Positions 52,440-61,900 of a DNA stretch of 64,000 nucleotides are shown here, piece after piece. The DNA is from Janthinobacterium aquaticum (GTDB taxonomy: Bacteria; Pseudomonadota; Gammaproteobacteria; Burkholderiales; Burkholderiaceae_D), in the NCBI RefSeq assembly GCF_009208565.1, contig NZ_WFLK01000002.1:542300-606299 (forward strand). Direction: 5' to 3'. The notes below the pieces were generated by a model that had not been told where the DNA came from, did not search any database, and saw only the letters and a program-made list of their open reading frames with translations. Position 1 is the first letter of the stretch; each line of letters starts with the position of its first letter. The position numbers and the translations under genes are program-made.

Positions 52440-53123
52440 TTAGTTGCGGCTAGGGAAAATACCGTTGATGCAGATGATGTACTGTATCGTCTGGAACGGT
52501 GGCACGGTGGCGGCGGTGCCGGTGGTGGTGACCGGTGCCACCACGGGCGTGCCGCTGCCGGTATTGCCAACGCTAACGGTGCCGCCGCCGCCGCCGCCGG
52601 ACACGGTCGCGGTGCCGGCATTGAGCTTGGTGACAGGGCCGGTGGCCGCGTACAGGAACGGCGTGCTGGTACCATCGGTCGAGCCGGAGGCCAGGTAGCC
52701 GCTGGCCAGCGGTGCCGCTGACGTGGCATCGGCTGTGCTGACATTGATGTCGACGGTGATGGGCGCGCCACCACTGCCGGCGGTAAACGTCGCAGGATGG
52801 TTGTGGGACGGCAGGTTGGCAACGGTCAGGGCGGCGGTGGCGGTGCCGGACGCGATGACGGTGCTGGACATGGTGCCGCCGGCAGTGCCGTTGTTGCCCT
52901 GGATGCGGTCTGCGGTCGTGGTCAGGTTCTGGCCCACGGCCACGCGGCCGCGCAAATCGGGCAAGCCGAAGGTGCTCATGCCGTCGCCGCCATATTGCGT
53001 GCCCAGCAATGCAAACAAGGCTGAGTAGTTACTAACGCTTAACAGCTGGCCGTTGCATGTCATCCAGCCGCGTGGTGGAAAAGAAAAACCTACGCCAAGA
53101 ATAGTACCTACAAATGCATCCAT
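52440..53123 (-). CDS. Tail-collar (microcystin-dependent-type) protein B
   Basis: A 227-residue paralogue of its neighbours and the most divergent of the three. The Collar domain is FVGTILGVGFSFPPRGWMTCNGQLLSVS, then ALFALLGTQYGGDGMSTFGLPDLRGRVAV. The middle carries NNGTAGGTMSSTVIASGTA and a Gly run (SGGGGGGTVSVG), and the end is IQYIICINGIFPSRN. Gap to the downstream paralogue is 106 bases and to the upstream one 214 bases, both without other genes. The 214-base gap is AT-rich and contains CCGTCAAA twice (53278-53294). Confidence 0.85.
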   Translation of the reverse strand: MDAFVGTILGVGFSFPPRGWMTCNGQLLSVSNYSALFALLGTQYGGDGMSTFGLPDLRGRVAVGQNLTTTADRIQGNNGTAGGTMSSTVIASGTATAALTVANLPSHNHPATFTAGSGGAPITVDINVSTADATSAAPLASGYLASGSTDGTSTPFLYAATGPVTKLNAGTATVSGGGGGGTVSVGNTGSGTPVVAPVTTTGTAATVPPFQTIQYIICINGIFPSRN

Positions 53124-53337
53124 GTTTGCTGCCTTTCAAATGAGAGCTTCAATATTATGGCGCCGGGCTTGCGAGACCGGCTTCGGTAACATGCATCCAG
53201 CCTGGATATGTTAATTCAATTTTAAAAACATGTCGCTGTAATTTGCAACGCGGTGTTATTTTTAAAAATACAATTTACCGTCAAACCGTCAAAACAGGTA
53301 AACGATCATAATCATATTGCTGCTGACGACGCGGTGA

Positions 53338-54051
53338 TCAGTTGCGCTGCGGGAACACTCCCTCCACGGCGATGATGTATTGCATGGCCAGGAAAGGCGG
53401 CGTTGGCGCGCTCTGTGCCGGCAGCGTGATCAGCGCGTTGACCGCCTGGCCGTTACCGGCGCTGGCATTGGTGACGGTCGGGGTGAAGCTGACCTGTCCG
53501 CTGGCCTTGGCCAGCGCGACGCTGCCGCTGGAACCCAGCGCCGGCAGGTACATATTGGTGACCGAGGTACCCGACGATGCGGCGGTGGCCACGTAGCCGC
53601 CGGCCGTCGGTGCAGGGTCGCTGGCCTCGTCCAGCGCGGCGTTCAGGGTGACGTCGACCGTCGCCGAGCCGCTCGACACGGTGGCCACGTGGGTGTGCGG
53701 CGGCAAGTTCGCTTGCGTCAGCGTAAAGTTGGCGGGGCCGCTGCTGACCAGGCGCACATTGGCGCCCAGGGTGTCGCCCACCACGCCTTGCCTGGTCGGC
53801 ACGCCCTGGCCATTGACGGGGGCGGTGACGATGCGGTCGGGCGCGGGGGTATTGTTGATCGCCACCGGAATGCGGCCGCGCAGGTCGGGCAGGTTGAAGG
53901 TGGTCTGGCCATTGCCGCCAAACTGTACGCCGATCAGTGCATACAGCGCGGCATTGGTCTGGATATTGAGGGTCTGGCCGCTGCAAAACATCCAGCCTTG
54001 CGGTGCAAAAGTATACGGGCACAACATGACACTACCTAAAATCGGATCCAT
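53338..54051 (-). CDS. Tail-collar (microcystin-dependent-type) protein A
   Basis: A 237-residue protein, first of the three tandem collar genes. Collar domain: ILGSVMLCPYTFAPQGWMFCSGQTLNIQ, then ALYALIGVQFGGNGQTTFNLPDLRGRIPV. The middle segment VDVTLNAALDEASDPAPTAGGYVATAASSG is almost identical, also at DNA level, to that of protein C, although their N-terminal parts differ more. End: MQYIIAVEGVFPQRN. The AT-rich sequence upstream (to about 54340) probably holds its promoter. No phage structural genes accompany it. Confidence 0.85.
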   Translation of the reverse strand: MDPILGSVMLCPYTFAPQGWMFCSGQTLNIQTNAALYALIGVQFGGNGQTTFNLPDLRGRIPVAINNTPAPDRIVTAPVNGQGVPTRQGVVGDTLGANVRLVSSGPANFTLTQANLPPHTHVATVSSGSATVDVTLNAALDEASDPAPTAGGYVATAASSGTSVTNMYLPALGSSGSVALAKASGQVSFTPTVTNASAGNGQAVNALITLPAQSAPTPPFLAMQYIIAVEGVFPQRN

Positions 54052-54470
54052 GCGTATTTTCTTTCAGATGACGGGAATGAGAAGACAGGCGGCGTGACAG
54101 CGTCGGCGGAAAAGTGATGCATTCGATTGCAAGAATGGCGCTGCCGTCTGATCAAGTGAATGATTCGCTTTGATTATGCTGGCTGTACCGGCTTGCATGT
54201 TCTTCCTTTTGAATGGGAAACGCGGCATCATGTCGCTGGCAGGAAAATTGGCAATTAAGCCGGAAGTTATGCTGGCGCGGCACTGTATAGATATAGTAAT
54301 TGAAAAGATTAATAATATCTATTAATTATTTCCGGTTTGCGGGCATTAAAAAAGCCAGGTTGATTGATCGAAATTGTTGTTGCACGTGAGGAAGGTATAT
54401 CGTGACTTGCGTGCCAATAAGGCAATATCGGCAGGGGCGGTTGCGGACGGGAATTTAGTGCAAGATGAGC
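54052..54470. other. Long intergenic region upstream of the collar genes
   Basis: No gene that I can support. The first 100 bases are GC-mixed, and 54280-54340 is strongly AT-rich (TATAGATATAGTAATTG and onward), likely the collar promoter region. Small open frames here have no ribosome binding site or coding bias. The right part (54360-54470) leads into the hairpin at 54471-54507 and the permease remnant. Confidence 0.6.
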
Positions 54471-54507
54471 TGTCGGCGCTCGGTGATGACGATGCTGAGC
54501 GCCGACA
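54471..54507. terminator. Strong hairpin after the permease remnant and adhesin operon
   Basis: Perfect 11-bp inverted repeat TGTCGGCGCTC/GAGCGCCGACA with a 15-base loop, 15 bases beyond the remnant's TAG on the minus strand. There is no T-tract directly behind it on either strand, so it may stabilise RNA ends or end the transcript with Rho. Confidence 0.5.
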
Positions 54508-54521
54508 ATGTGGTGCAGTGG

Positions 54522-54703
54522 CTACGGTTTTACTTTGCTCTGGCCGATGCGGTAGCCCAGGCCCAGCACGCCCAGCCAGACAGGGATCAGGTAGACCGAC
54601 AGACGCAGTCCTGGCGTAATCAGCATGACTATCAATATGCCAGCCAGGAACGCCAGGCACAGGTAGTTAGTTAAGGGTAGCCCAGGCTCTGGAACAGCGT
54701 AAG
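54522..54703 (-). pseudogene. C-terminal remnant of an amino-acid permease (AAT/APC family)
   Basis: Reverse-strand translation gives LTNYLCLAFLAGILIVMLIT, then PGLRLSVYLIPVWLGVLGLG and ends YRIGQSKVKP with TAG at 54522-54524. That is the last transmembrane hairpin and tail of an AnsP/GabP/CycA-type permease. Just upstream the frame FQSLGYP joins it only by adding one base (TAC CC / TTA ACT), so a one-base deletion is present, and before that the sequence runs into the HlyD stop. Only about 60 of some 460 codons remain. It is decayed and not translated as far as I can see. Confidence 0.8.
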
Positions 54704-54730
54704 CGCGTTACTGCAGCCGTACTGAAGCAG

Positions 54731-56074
54731 TCAGACACCCAGCGTGCGCCGGACAACCGCCAGCGGCTTGCGCAGCACATGGTAGATCAGTGGCGCCCAG
54801 CCGCCATACAGCTTGGCTGTGCCCTTCAGGCCGATGCGCTGCACCGCTTCGCCTGCGGCCAGGTCGGCCTTGAGCGAATAGGCAACCACCCCGTCGCTGG
54901 TCAGCGCCGGCTCGTAGCTCGATTGAGTCAGTACCCCCGCTACCGTGCTCAGCGGAGCCACATTCAGGTACAGCTTGACGGCGGCGCCCGGGTCCAGGCT
55001 CAGCGCATCATCGACCGGCAGGCGAATGGCGATCTGCACCTTGGCCGGATTGGCCAGCAGGATGATGCGCTCACCGGTCTGTACCGGCTTGCCGAGCCAG
55101 TCGTTCGGGTCCGAAAAGACCGCAATGCCGGCCTCCGGTGCGCGTACCTGTATGCGTTCGAGCATATCCTTGACATATTGCGCCTCGGCGGCCTTTTCTT
55201 CCAGCCTGGCGTTCAGTGCCGAAAGGTCAGCCTTGCTGGCGCCGTCGCTGAATGACTTTTGCGTTGCGCGCAGGTATTCTGCAGCGGCCACCGCCTCCGA
55301 CTTTGCCGCCACTTCATTGCGGTTGCGCGCGCCCATATCCTCCAGCGCAAACAATGGCGCGCCGGCTGCCACGGTCTGGTTGGGCGCCACGAAGAAACGC
55401 GCGACGACGCCATCCTGCGGGGCTGCGATGAGCTTGGCATCCTTGCCAATAATCTCTGCTGGCGCCAGCACGGTCAGGCGCATCGGTATCAATGCCACCC
55501 CCAGCGCAGCGAGCCACAGCCATTTGGGGCGCTTACGCAGGCGTGCCAGCGTGGTGCGCCAGGCCGCAGCTTGCACACGCCACGCCCACAGCGCCTGGCC
55601 GTAAGCGCCTGCCAGGCGCGCCAGCAAGGCTGTTTCGGCCTCGCCGGCATCCTGTTCCAGCGTCAGCCACAGGCCCCCGACTGTGGTGCCTGCCGGCGTG
55701 GGCAGCGGCACCAGCAGGGCGCAGGCGCCCATCCATTCGTCCCAGCCTGCCCACATTGCTTCTGGCATGTCAGTGCGGATGATGCGCTTGGTCTGGCCTG
55801 GCGCCAGGTCGGGCGCAAACAGGCGTAGTGCCTGGTTCATCCACTGGCGGTAAGGCGAATCGACGGGCAGGTCGGCCAGCCCCGAGACCAGCTTGACACT
55901 GGCGACGCCTGCCATATCGTTACGCCATAGCACTGCCTGGCGGTAGGGCAGCAAGCGCCAGGTGTCATTGACGGCGATAAATTCCACCGCGCTTTCGCTG
56001 GCGGCCTGGCGCACATCCTGTTCGATCTGCAACAGGGTGCCGATACTTTGCAGATTGATCGGTGATTCTGACAA
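54731..56074 (-). CDS. HlyD-type membrane-fusion protein with N-terminal GAF-like domain
   Basis: A 447-residue inner-membrane adaptor. Residues 25-165 form a cytoplasmic domain with GAF-like features (FIAVNDTWRLLPYRQAVLWRNDM, GACALLVPLPTPAGTTVGGLWL). One transmembrane helix follows at about 185-203 (WLWLAALGVALIPMRLTV), and then periplasmic HlyD elements: lipoyl half (IAAPQDGVVARFFVAPNQTV), hairpin (EVAAKSEAVAAAEYLRATQKSF) and barrel (RAPEAGIAVFSDPNDWLGKPV). Start TTG 56074 has GGAAG five bases upstream. It follows the second adaptor and TolC genes on the same strand. The N-terminal domain is rare in HlyD proteins and hints at control from the cytoplasm. Confidence 0.85.
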   Translation of the reverse strand: MSESPINLQSIGTLLQIEQDVRQAASESAVEFIAVNDTWRLLPYRQAVLWRNDMAGVASVKLVSGLADLPVDSPYRQWMNQALRLFAPDLAPGQTKRIIRTDMPEAMWAGWDEWMGACALLVPLPTPAGTTVGGLWLTLEQDAGEAETALLARLAGAYGQALWAWRVQAAAWRTTLARLRKRPKWLWLAALGVALIPMRLTVLAPAEIIGKDAKLIAAPQDGVVARFFVAPNQTVAAGAPLFALEDMGARNRNEVAAKSEAVAAAEYLRATQKSFSDGASKADLSALNARLEEKAAEAQYVKDMLERIQVRAPEAGIAVFSDPNDWLGKPVQTGERIILLANPAKVQIAIRLPVDDALSLDPGAAVKLYLNVAPLSTVAGVLTQSSYEPALTSDGVVAYSLKADLAAGEAVQRIGLKGTAKLYGGWAPLIYHVLRKPLAVVRRTLGV

Positions 56075-56125
56075 GAGACTTCCAGTGCTAAGGCAGGTAA
56101 CTAAGAGTGGTAAGGGCGCGCGCGC

Positions 56126-56923
56126 TTACCTGGGAGCGGCAAAACTGGCCACGCCGCTCATGCCAGGAAGCAAGTTTGCCGTGTTGCCGATCACCTCGCC
56201 TTCGATCTCGATCGACTGGCTGACCGCATCGACGCGCCCGTTGATGCGCGCGACCTTGGCCTGATAGGCCTTGCCGGTTTCGTCGATCTGCACCGAAAAC
56301 GGCTGACCCGCTTTAAGCCAGGATAGCCAGAGCGAAGGCACGTTCAATTGTACCTTGAGCTTGCGGTCGTTGACGATCTCGATCAGCGGCTGGCCGATAT
56401 TGACGCTCGCATACTGCTTGGCCAGCAGGCGCGTGACGGTGCCGGCAAACGGCGCAACGATATTGCACTGCTTGAGCTGCGCCTGGTACAGCTGGATCTG
56501 CGCCTTGGCTTTCTGCGCTGCGGCGCCAGCCTGCTGTACATCGATCTCGGCCACCGACTGCATCGATTGCAGCTTGACCTTCGATTCATAGGTCTGCTGG
56601 GCGCTGTAGAAGTCGGAATTGGCCATTTTCAGATGGGCATCCTGCTCCTCGCAATTAAAGCGTATTAACACCTGACCTGCCTTGATCGGGCTGCCCAGCC
56701 TGACGTTCAACTGGTCGATGCGCCCGGCCATCTGGGAAGCAAGTACGCTTTCCTGGTCGGCCGCCACCAGCACGCGGATGGTTTTGCTGGCCGCCGGCTG
56801 GGCTGGCGCCGCCGCTTTTGCGGGCGTTGCCGCCGGCGTTGCGGCCTGCGCAGCCACGGCACCGGCCACCAGCAGCGCCGCAGCGCTGCCGACCACACTG
56901 CGCATCAAAGTCATGCTGCGCAT
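56126..56923 (-). CDS. Periplasmic adaptor (RND/HlyD-type) of the adhesin export operon
   Basis: A 265-residue exported adaptor with signal peptide (SAAALLVAGAVAAQA) and an Ala/Pro-rich linker (TPAATPAKAAAPAQPAAS). It has the first lipoyl half (VLASQMAGRIDQLNVRLGSPI), a hairpin (DFYSAQQTYESKVKLQSMQSV and QKAKAQIQLYQAQLKQ), the second half (CNIVAPFAGTVTRLLAKQYASVN) and a short barrel. It is shorter than usual RND adaptors. The ATG overlaps the TolC stop (TGATG). Together with the HlyD protein it probably links an inner-membrane machine to the TolC homologue. Confidence 0.85.
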   Translation of the reverse strand: MRSMTLMRSVVGSAAALLVAGAVAAQAATPAATPAKAAAPAQPAASKTIRVLVAADQESVLASQMAGRIDQLNVRLGSPIKAGQVLIRFNCEEQDAHLKMANSDFYSAQQTYESKVKLQSMQSVAEIDVQQAGAAAQKAKAQIQLYQAQLKQCNIVAPFAGTVTRLLAKQYASVNIGQPLIEIVNDRKLKVQLNVPSLWLSWLKAGQPFSVQIDETGKAYQAKVARINGRVDAVSQSIEIEGEVIGNTANLLPGMSGVASFAAPR

Positions 56924-58851
56924 CAGTTCTGCACCTGTCGGCTGGCGGCCGCTTCGCTGCGCAGCAGACTGCTGATCTTGGTCGCCGCCGATTCGGCCGC
57001 CGCTTCGCCAAATACCGGCCATGCCGAGCTGACGCTGTCGGGAATCGCCGAACGGTATGGGATGGTGGCCATCACCGCGTTGCCACGCTTGACTTGCCAG
57101 GTCACTTCCACCGAGCGCATACCTGCATTGGTTTGGCCTACGTTGGTGCTGGCGCTGATGACAGGGATATTGCCGTCAGCGGCATCGACAACAACCGTGC
57201 CATGTTCGCCCAGTTGCTTGCGCAGCAATGCGGTCATATCAATATTGCTGCCGGCTGGTGCGGTAATGTCGCCCAGCGCCACGCGTGGCGGCGGCAGCGA
57301 GACATCGGCGGTATGGAAGCTGGTCTTGCGCCAGTCCAGGTCAGCCTTTGCAAGCTGGGCCGTAAATGTCGCCACGCTCTCGCTTTGCGGCTGTTCCGGC
57401 AGCAGGTCGGCGCCGACCGAATTGGCGACGCGCGCGTAAGCCATCTGCAGGTTGGCCAGTGCCACGTAGCGCTGCATTTCCGACAGGGCTGCCTTCACTT
57501 CGGTGCGCAGCAGTTCCATTTCAGATTCCGCGCTGGCCTTGGTGGCGGCCAGCGTATGCTGCTCGATGCGGGCATCGACTTTTGCCGCCTGGCTGCTGAC
57601 GACGTAGTCCGCGCGCGCTTCCTGGAAGCGCTGTGCAGCGATGCGCACCTGGGTCAGCACGGCCATGGTCATGGCGATACGGCGTGCATCGTCCACTTGT
57701 GCCTGGTTCTCCTGGGCGCGCTTGGTGGCAGGGTAGGCAAAAGCGCGCATCAGGTTCAGCGAGATGGTGCTGCCGGCTTCGCCCCAGGTGTTATTGAGCA
57801 GGAATTTATTGCTGTCGCGGTTGCTCGATACATTAATTTCCAGACCAGGCAGGAACGCCAGCAGCGCCTTGCGGCCTTCGAGCACCGACATTTTCTTGCG
57901 ATAGTCTTCTTCGCGCAATTCCGGACGGTTGTTCAATGCCGCCTGGTCCAGCGCGTTCAGGTCGTCAAACGGCTGCAGCTTGCTCGTTTCCTGTTCTTCC
58001 TGGCCAGCCGACAAGGTCACGACCGTGCCCGGACGCAGGTTGATCAGCGCGTTCAGTTCGGACTTGGCCAGTATCAGTTCCTGGCGGCGCGAGACGATCT
58101 GCTGGTGCAGGTCGAGCAGGGCGCGCTGGTAGGCCAGCGCCTGCAGCGGCGGCAGCAGACGCTCGGTTTCCATGCGCTCGCTGCGCAGCAACGCTTCCTT
58201 GACGCGATTGAGCAGGTCGTCCATGCGCGGCAGCGTTTGCTGGGCAACATAGGCGCGCCAGAAAGCCTGGCGTACGTCCTGCGAGATATTCTGCACGACC
58301 TTGCGCTTGCGTTCTTCGGCGATCATCACCTGCACCGCCTGCTGCTGGGCGCGCACGTAGCTGACGCCAAAGTCCAGCACATTCCAGGCCAGCACCGCAT
58401 TCTGCGTATTGCGCGTGCGCTCCTGGGCACCCGAGAACAGATTGCTCTCGACGCCCGTGCCGAGGTCCACCGAACGCGAACCGGCGTCATTGCTGCGTGA
58501 ATTGTAACCGGCAGCGACCGTCAGGCGCGGCAGCATGTCGTACTTTGCCAGGTCGAGCTGGCTCGATGCCATGCTCTGCTCCATCGAACGCAGACGATAG
58601 TCATAGTTGTATTTCAGCGCGCGTGCAAAAGCTTCGTGCAGGGTGATTTCGCCGGCGACCGGTTCGACATCCTTGAACAGAGTCTCGACATCGTTGCGTG
58701 CGCGCACGTTGCGTGTTTCCGCATCGATCGGTTCTGGCAGCACGGTGCAGGCGCTCAGTGCGGCGCCCAGCACAATGGCCATGGGCAGGCGGCGCAGTGC
58801 TGCAGGGCGTACACCACGCAGCGTGCCGGTCACGCTATTAACAAAGGTCAT
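56923..58851 (-). CDS. TolC-family outer-membrane lipoprotein with C-terminal extension
   Basis: About 642 residues. I start at ATG 58851 (MTFVNSV) because AGGAGC lies seven bases upstream; an ATG 17 codons earlier is less supported. The lipobox LSAC is at Cys35. Residues to about 483 form the TolC fold: ITLHEAFARALKYNYDYRLR, WNVLDFGVSYVRAQQQAVQV, NRPELREEDYRKKMSVLEGRKALLAFLPGLEI, EAGSTISLNLMRAFAYPA. The last 158 residues are extra: a Pro-containing linker, then VSLPPPRVALGDITAP, a GEHGTVVVDAADGN strand-turn and VTWQVKRGNAVMATIPYRSAIP with a final helix. This tail resembles periplasmic lipoprotein domains of the LpoB/CsgG kind, which is a weak resemblance. Confidence 0.85.
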   Translation of the reverse strand: MTFVNSVTGTLRGVRPAALRRLPMAIVLGAALSACTVLPEPIDAETRNVRARNDVETLFKDVEPVAGEITLHEAFARALKYNYDYRLRSMEQSMASSQLDLAKYDMLPRLTVAAGYNSRSNDAGSRSVDLGTGVESNLFSGAQERTRNTQNAVLAWNVLDFGVSYVRAQQQAVQVMIAEERKRKVVQNISQDVRQAFWRAYVAQQTLPRMDDLLNRVKEALLRSERMETERLLPPLQALAYQRALLDLHQQIVSRRQELILAKSELNALINLRPGTVVTLSAGQEEQETSKLQPFDDLNALDQAALNNRPELREEDYRKKMSVLEGRKALLAFLPGLEINVSSNRDSNKFLLNNTWGEAGSTISLNLMRAFAYPATKRAQENQAQVDDARRIAMTMAVLTQVRIAAQRFQEARADYVVSSQAAKVDARIEQHTLAATKASAESEMELLRTEVKAALSEMQRYVALANLQMAYARVANSVGADLLPEQPQSESVATFTAQLAKADLDWRKTSFHTADVSLPPPRVALGDITAPAGSNIDMTALLRKQLGEHGTVVVDAADGNIPVISASTNVGQTNAGMRSVEVTWQVKRGNAVMATIPYRSAIPDSVSSAWPVFGEAAAESAATKISSLLRSEAAASRQVQN

Positions 58852-58904
58852 CAATGAAGCTCCTGGTTGTTCAAGTCGGTTGTGTTGTTTGAAGGTCTGC
58901 ACGA

Positions 58905-61900
58905 TTAAATCTGTGCCAGATGACGCAAGGTGGCCTGGGCTTCGCGCGCAAAGCGCTGTGCTTCCTGCGACAGTTGTCCGCTCAGTGCAGACGCCGGAAC
59001 TGCCTCGGCCTCGGTTGCCGCTTCGGCGCTGTCGGACACAGCTGCCAATGCCGAGTCAGCTGGCACGGCATCACCGTCAGGCGCCGTGTCCGGCTGGCCG
59101 ATCTGCGCCACGCGTTTGTGCAGGCCCAGCGCCATCAGCAGTTCCTTGCCGGTCAGGCTGGCCTGAGGCACGGGAGCGGGAGCGGGAGCGGCGGTCTCTA
59201 TCTTGAAGACGGTGCGCGCTTCGTTGCCATTGGCGTCCCTGGCCAGCACTTCGATCTCCAGCAAGCCGGCCTGGCCTGGAGGAGGCGAACCGGTAAAGGT
59301 GCCGGTGGCGGGATTGAAACTGAGCCAGGACGGCAGTTCACTGCCGTCAGCCAGGCGGGCACTCAGTGTCGGCGTGCCGCCACTACTGCTGGTGAACGTG
59401 TCGGCCGGCACGGTAAAGTTCAGGAGGGTTCCCGTCTGCAAGGCGATACTGCTGATTTCCTTGTTGACTACGAGCGAAGAGGTCGTTTGTGGCAATGGTG
59501 CGGAAACGTTTTCAACTCGTGGCGCCGGGGTGGTGATAGTGGCCGTTTGTGGTGCTGGCGTTTGCATTGTTCCCTGTACTGCACCCTGTACAGCAGCAGC
59601 CAGTGCAGACTGGCTTACTTGCCCCTGGGCGGCATCGCGCACTGGCGGCGTGGCAGGCGGAGCCTGCTCGGCCACTGGTGCCAGCACCGGCGGCGCCGGC
59701 GGCAACGGTGCTGTTACGGCTGGAGCAGGCGGCGCCAGCACGGTGAGGCTGAACGCTGCCGAAGTCGCGCCCGTATTGCCTGCTGCGTCAGTGGCGGTGG
59801 CGGTAATCTGGTGATTGCCCAGGCTTAGTTGCGCTGTCAACGTCCAGGTGCCGTTGGCGTCGGCCTGCACGGTGCCGATCACGGTGCCATTGCTGCGCAC
59901 GGTGACGGTGCTGCTTGCTTCTGCCGTACCCGTCAGCGAGGGCAGGGTATCGAGGGTCGAGGCCTCGCCGCCTGGCAATTTCGGTGTGCCGGCAACGGCT
60001 GGAGCAGTTGTGTCGATGACCACTGTCAGCGGTGCGGAAACGGTGCTGGTATTGCCGGCCGTATCGGTGGCGCGCACGGTCAGCGTGTGGGTTCCCTCCG
60101 ACAGGGTGCTGCTGGTGATGCGCCAGCTGCCGTTGACGGCCACGGCCGTGCCCAGCACGGTGGTGCCATTGCTGTCATACAGGGTCACGGTACTGCCATT
60201 CTCGGCCGTACCGGTGACCGTCGGCGTCCTGACGCTGGTGATGCCGTCGCTGCCGGATACGCCATTGTCGCTCGCTGCCGTCAGTGCCGGCACGCTTGGT
60301 GCGGCTGGTGCGCCGGTATCGATCGTGACCGTCAATGCTGCGCTGGCGGCGCTGCGGTTGCCTGCGGCATCGGTGGCCCGGACGGTCAGGCTGTGGGTTC
60401 CGTCGCCCAGCACGCTGCTGGTGATGTTCCAGCTGCCGTTGACGGCGGCGACAGTGCTGCCGAGCACGGTGACGCCATCGGTATCAAACAGGGTGACGAT
60501 GCTGCCCGCTTCGGCACGGCCGGTAATGGTCGGGCGGCTTACGCTGGTGATGCCGTCGCTGTTCGACGCGCCATTATCGCTGCCGGGCGCCAGCAACGGT
60601 GTTGCTGGCGCCGCTGGAGCAGAAGTATCGATCATGACCGTCAATGCTGCGCTGGCGCTACTGGTATTGCCACCCGCATCCGTGATCCTGACTGACAGAA
60701 GGTGGCTGCCGTCTGCCAGCAGGCTGCTGGTGATGCTCCACGCACCGACGGCGTCCGCGGTCGTGGTACCCAGTACGGTGACGCCGTCGGTGTCGTACAG
60801 CGTGACCATGCTGCCAGCCTCAGCGCGACCGTTGATCGTCGGCCTCGCCACGCTGGTGATGCCGTCCGAATTCGATACGCCATTGTCGCTCGCCGGCGAC
60901 AGCACCGGCACTGCCGGCGTGGCTGGCGCAGTGGTGTCGATGGTCACCGTCAGCGCGGGGCTGCTGGCGCTGGTATTGCCGGCAGCATCGGTGGCTTTTA
61001 CGCTCAGCGTATGGCTGCCTTCGGCCAGCACACTGCTGGTAATGCTCCAGCTGCCGTTGCCCGCCACCACGGCCGTGCCCAGCACGGTGACGCCATCGGT
61101 GTCGTACAGGGTGACAGCGCTGCCTGCTTCTGCCGTGCCGGTAATGGTAGGACGCGTGATGCTGGTAATGCCATCGGAGTTGGACGTACCGTTGTCGCTC
61201 GCTGACGAGAGCACCGGCGTGGCCGGCGCTGCTGGTGCGGCCGTATCGATAACGATCTGGAGCGCAGCGCTGGCAGCGCTGGTGTTGCCGGCCGCATCGG
61301 TGGCTTTCACACTCAGCGCATGGCTGCCTCCGGCCAGCACGCTGCTGGTCATGCTCCAGCTGCCGTTGCCCGCCACCACGGCCGTGCCGAGCACGGTGAC
61401 GCCATCGGTGTCGTACAGGGTAACAGTGCTGCCTGCTTCTGCCGTGCCGGTAATGGTAGGACGCGTGACGCTGGTAATGGCATCGGAGTTGGATGTACCG
61501 TTGTCGCTCGCTGACGAGAGCACCGGCGTGGCCGGCGCTGCTGGTGCGGCCGTATCGATAACGATCTGGAGCGCAGCGCTGGCAGCGCTGGTGTTGCCGG
61601 CCGCATCGGTGGCTTTTACGCTCAGCGCATGGCTGCCTTCGGCCAGCACACTGCTGGTCATGCTCCAGCTGCCGTTGCCCGCCACCACGGCCGTGCCGAG
61701 CACGGTGACGCCATCGGTGTCGTACAGGGTAACAGTGCTGCCTGCTTCTGCCGTGCCGGTAATGGTAGGACGCGTGACGCTGGTAATGGCATCGGAGTTG
61801 GATGCACCGTTGTCGCTGGCTGGCGAGAGCACCGGCGTGGCCGGCGCTGCTGGTGCGGTGGTGTCGATGGTGACGACCAGCGCGGTGCTGGCGGCGCTGA

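Noticed and set aside
51620..54051. Prophage remnant from the collar genes
   Set aside because: No capsid, portal, terminase, integrase or lysis gene is nearby, and collar genes are typical of free-standing microcystin-dependent-type loci.
54346..54660. 104-codon minus-strand open frame
   Set aside because: It is out of frame with the recognisable permease remnant and has neither a ribosome binding site nor coding bias.
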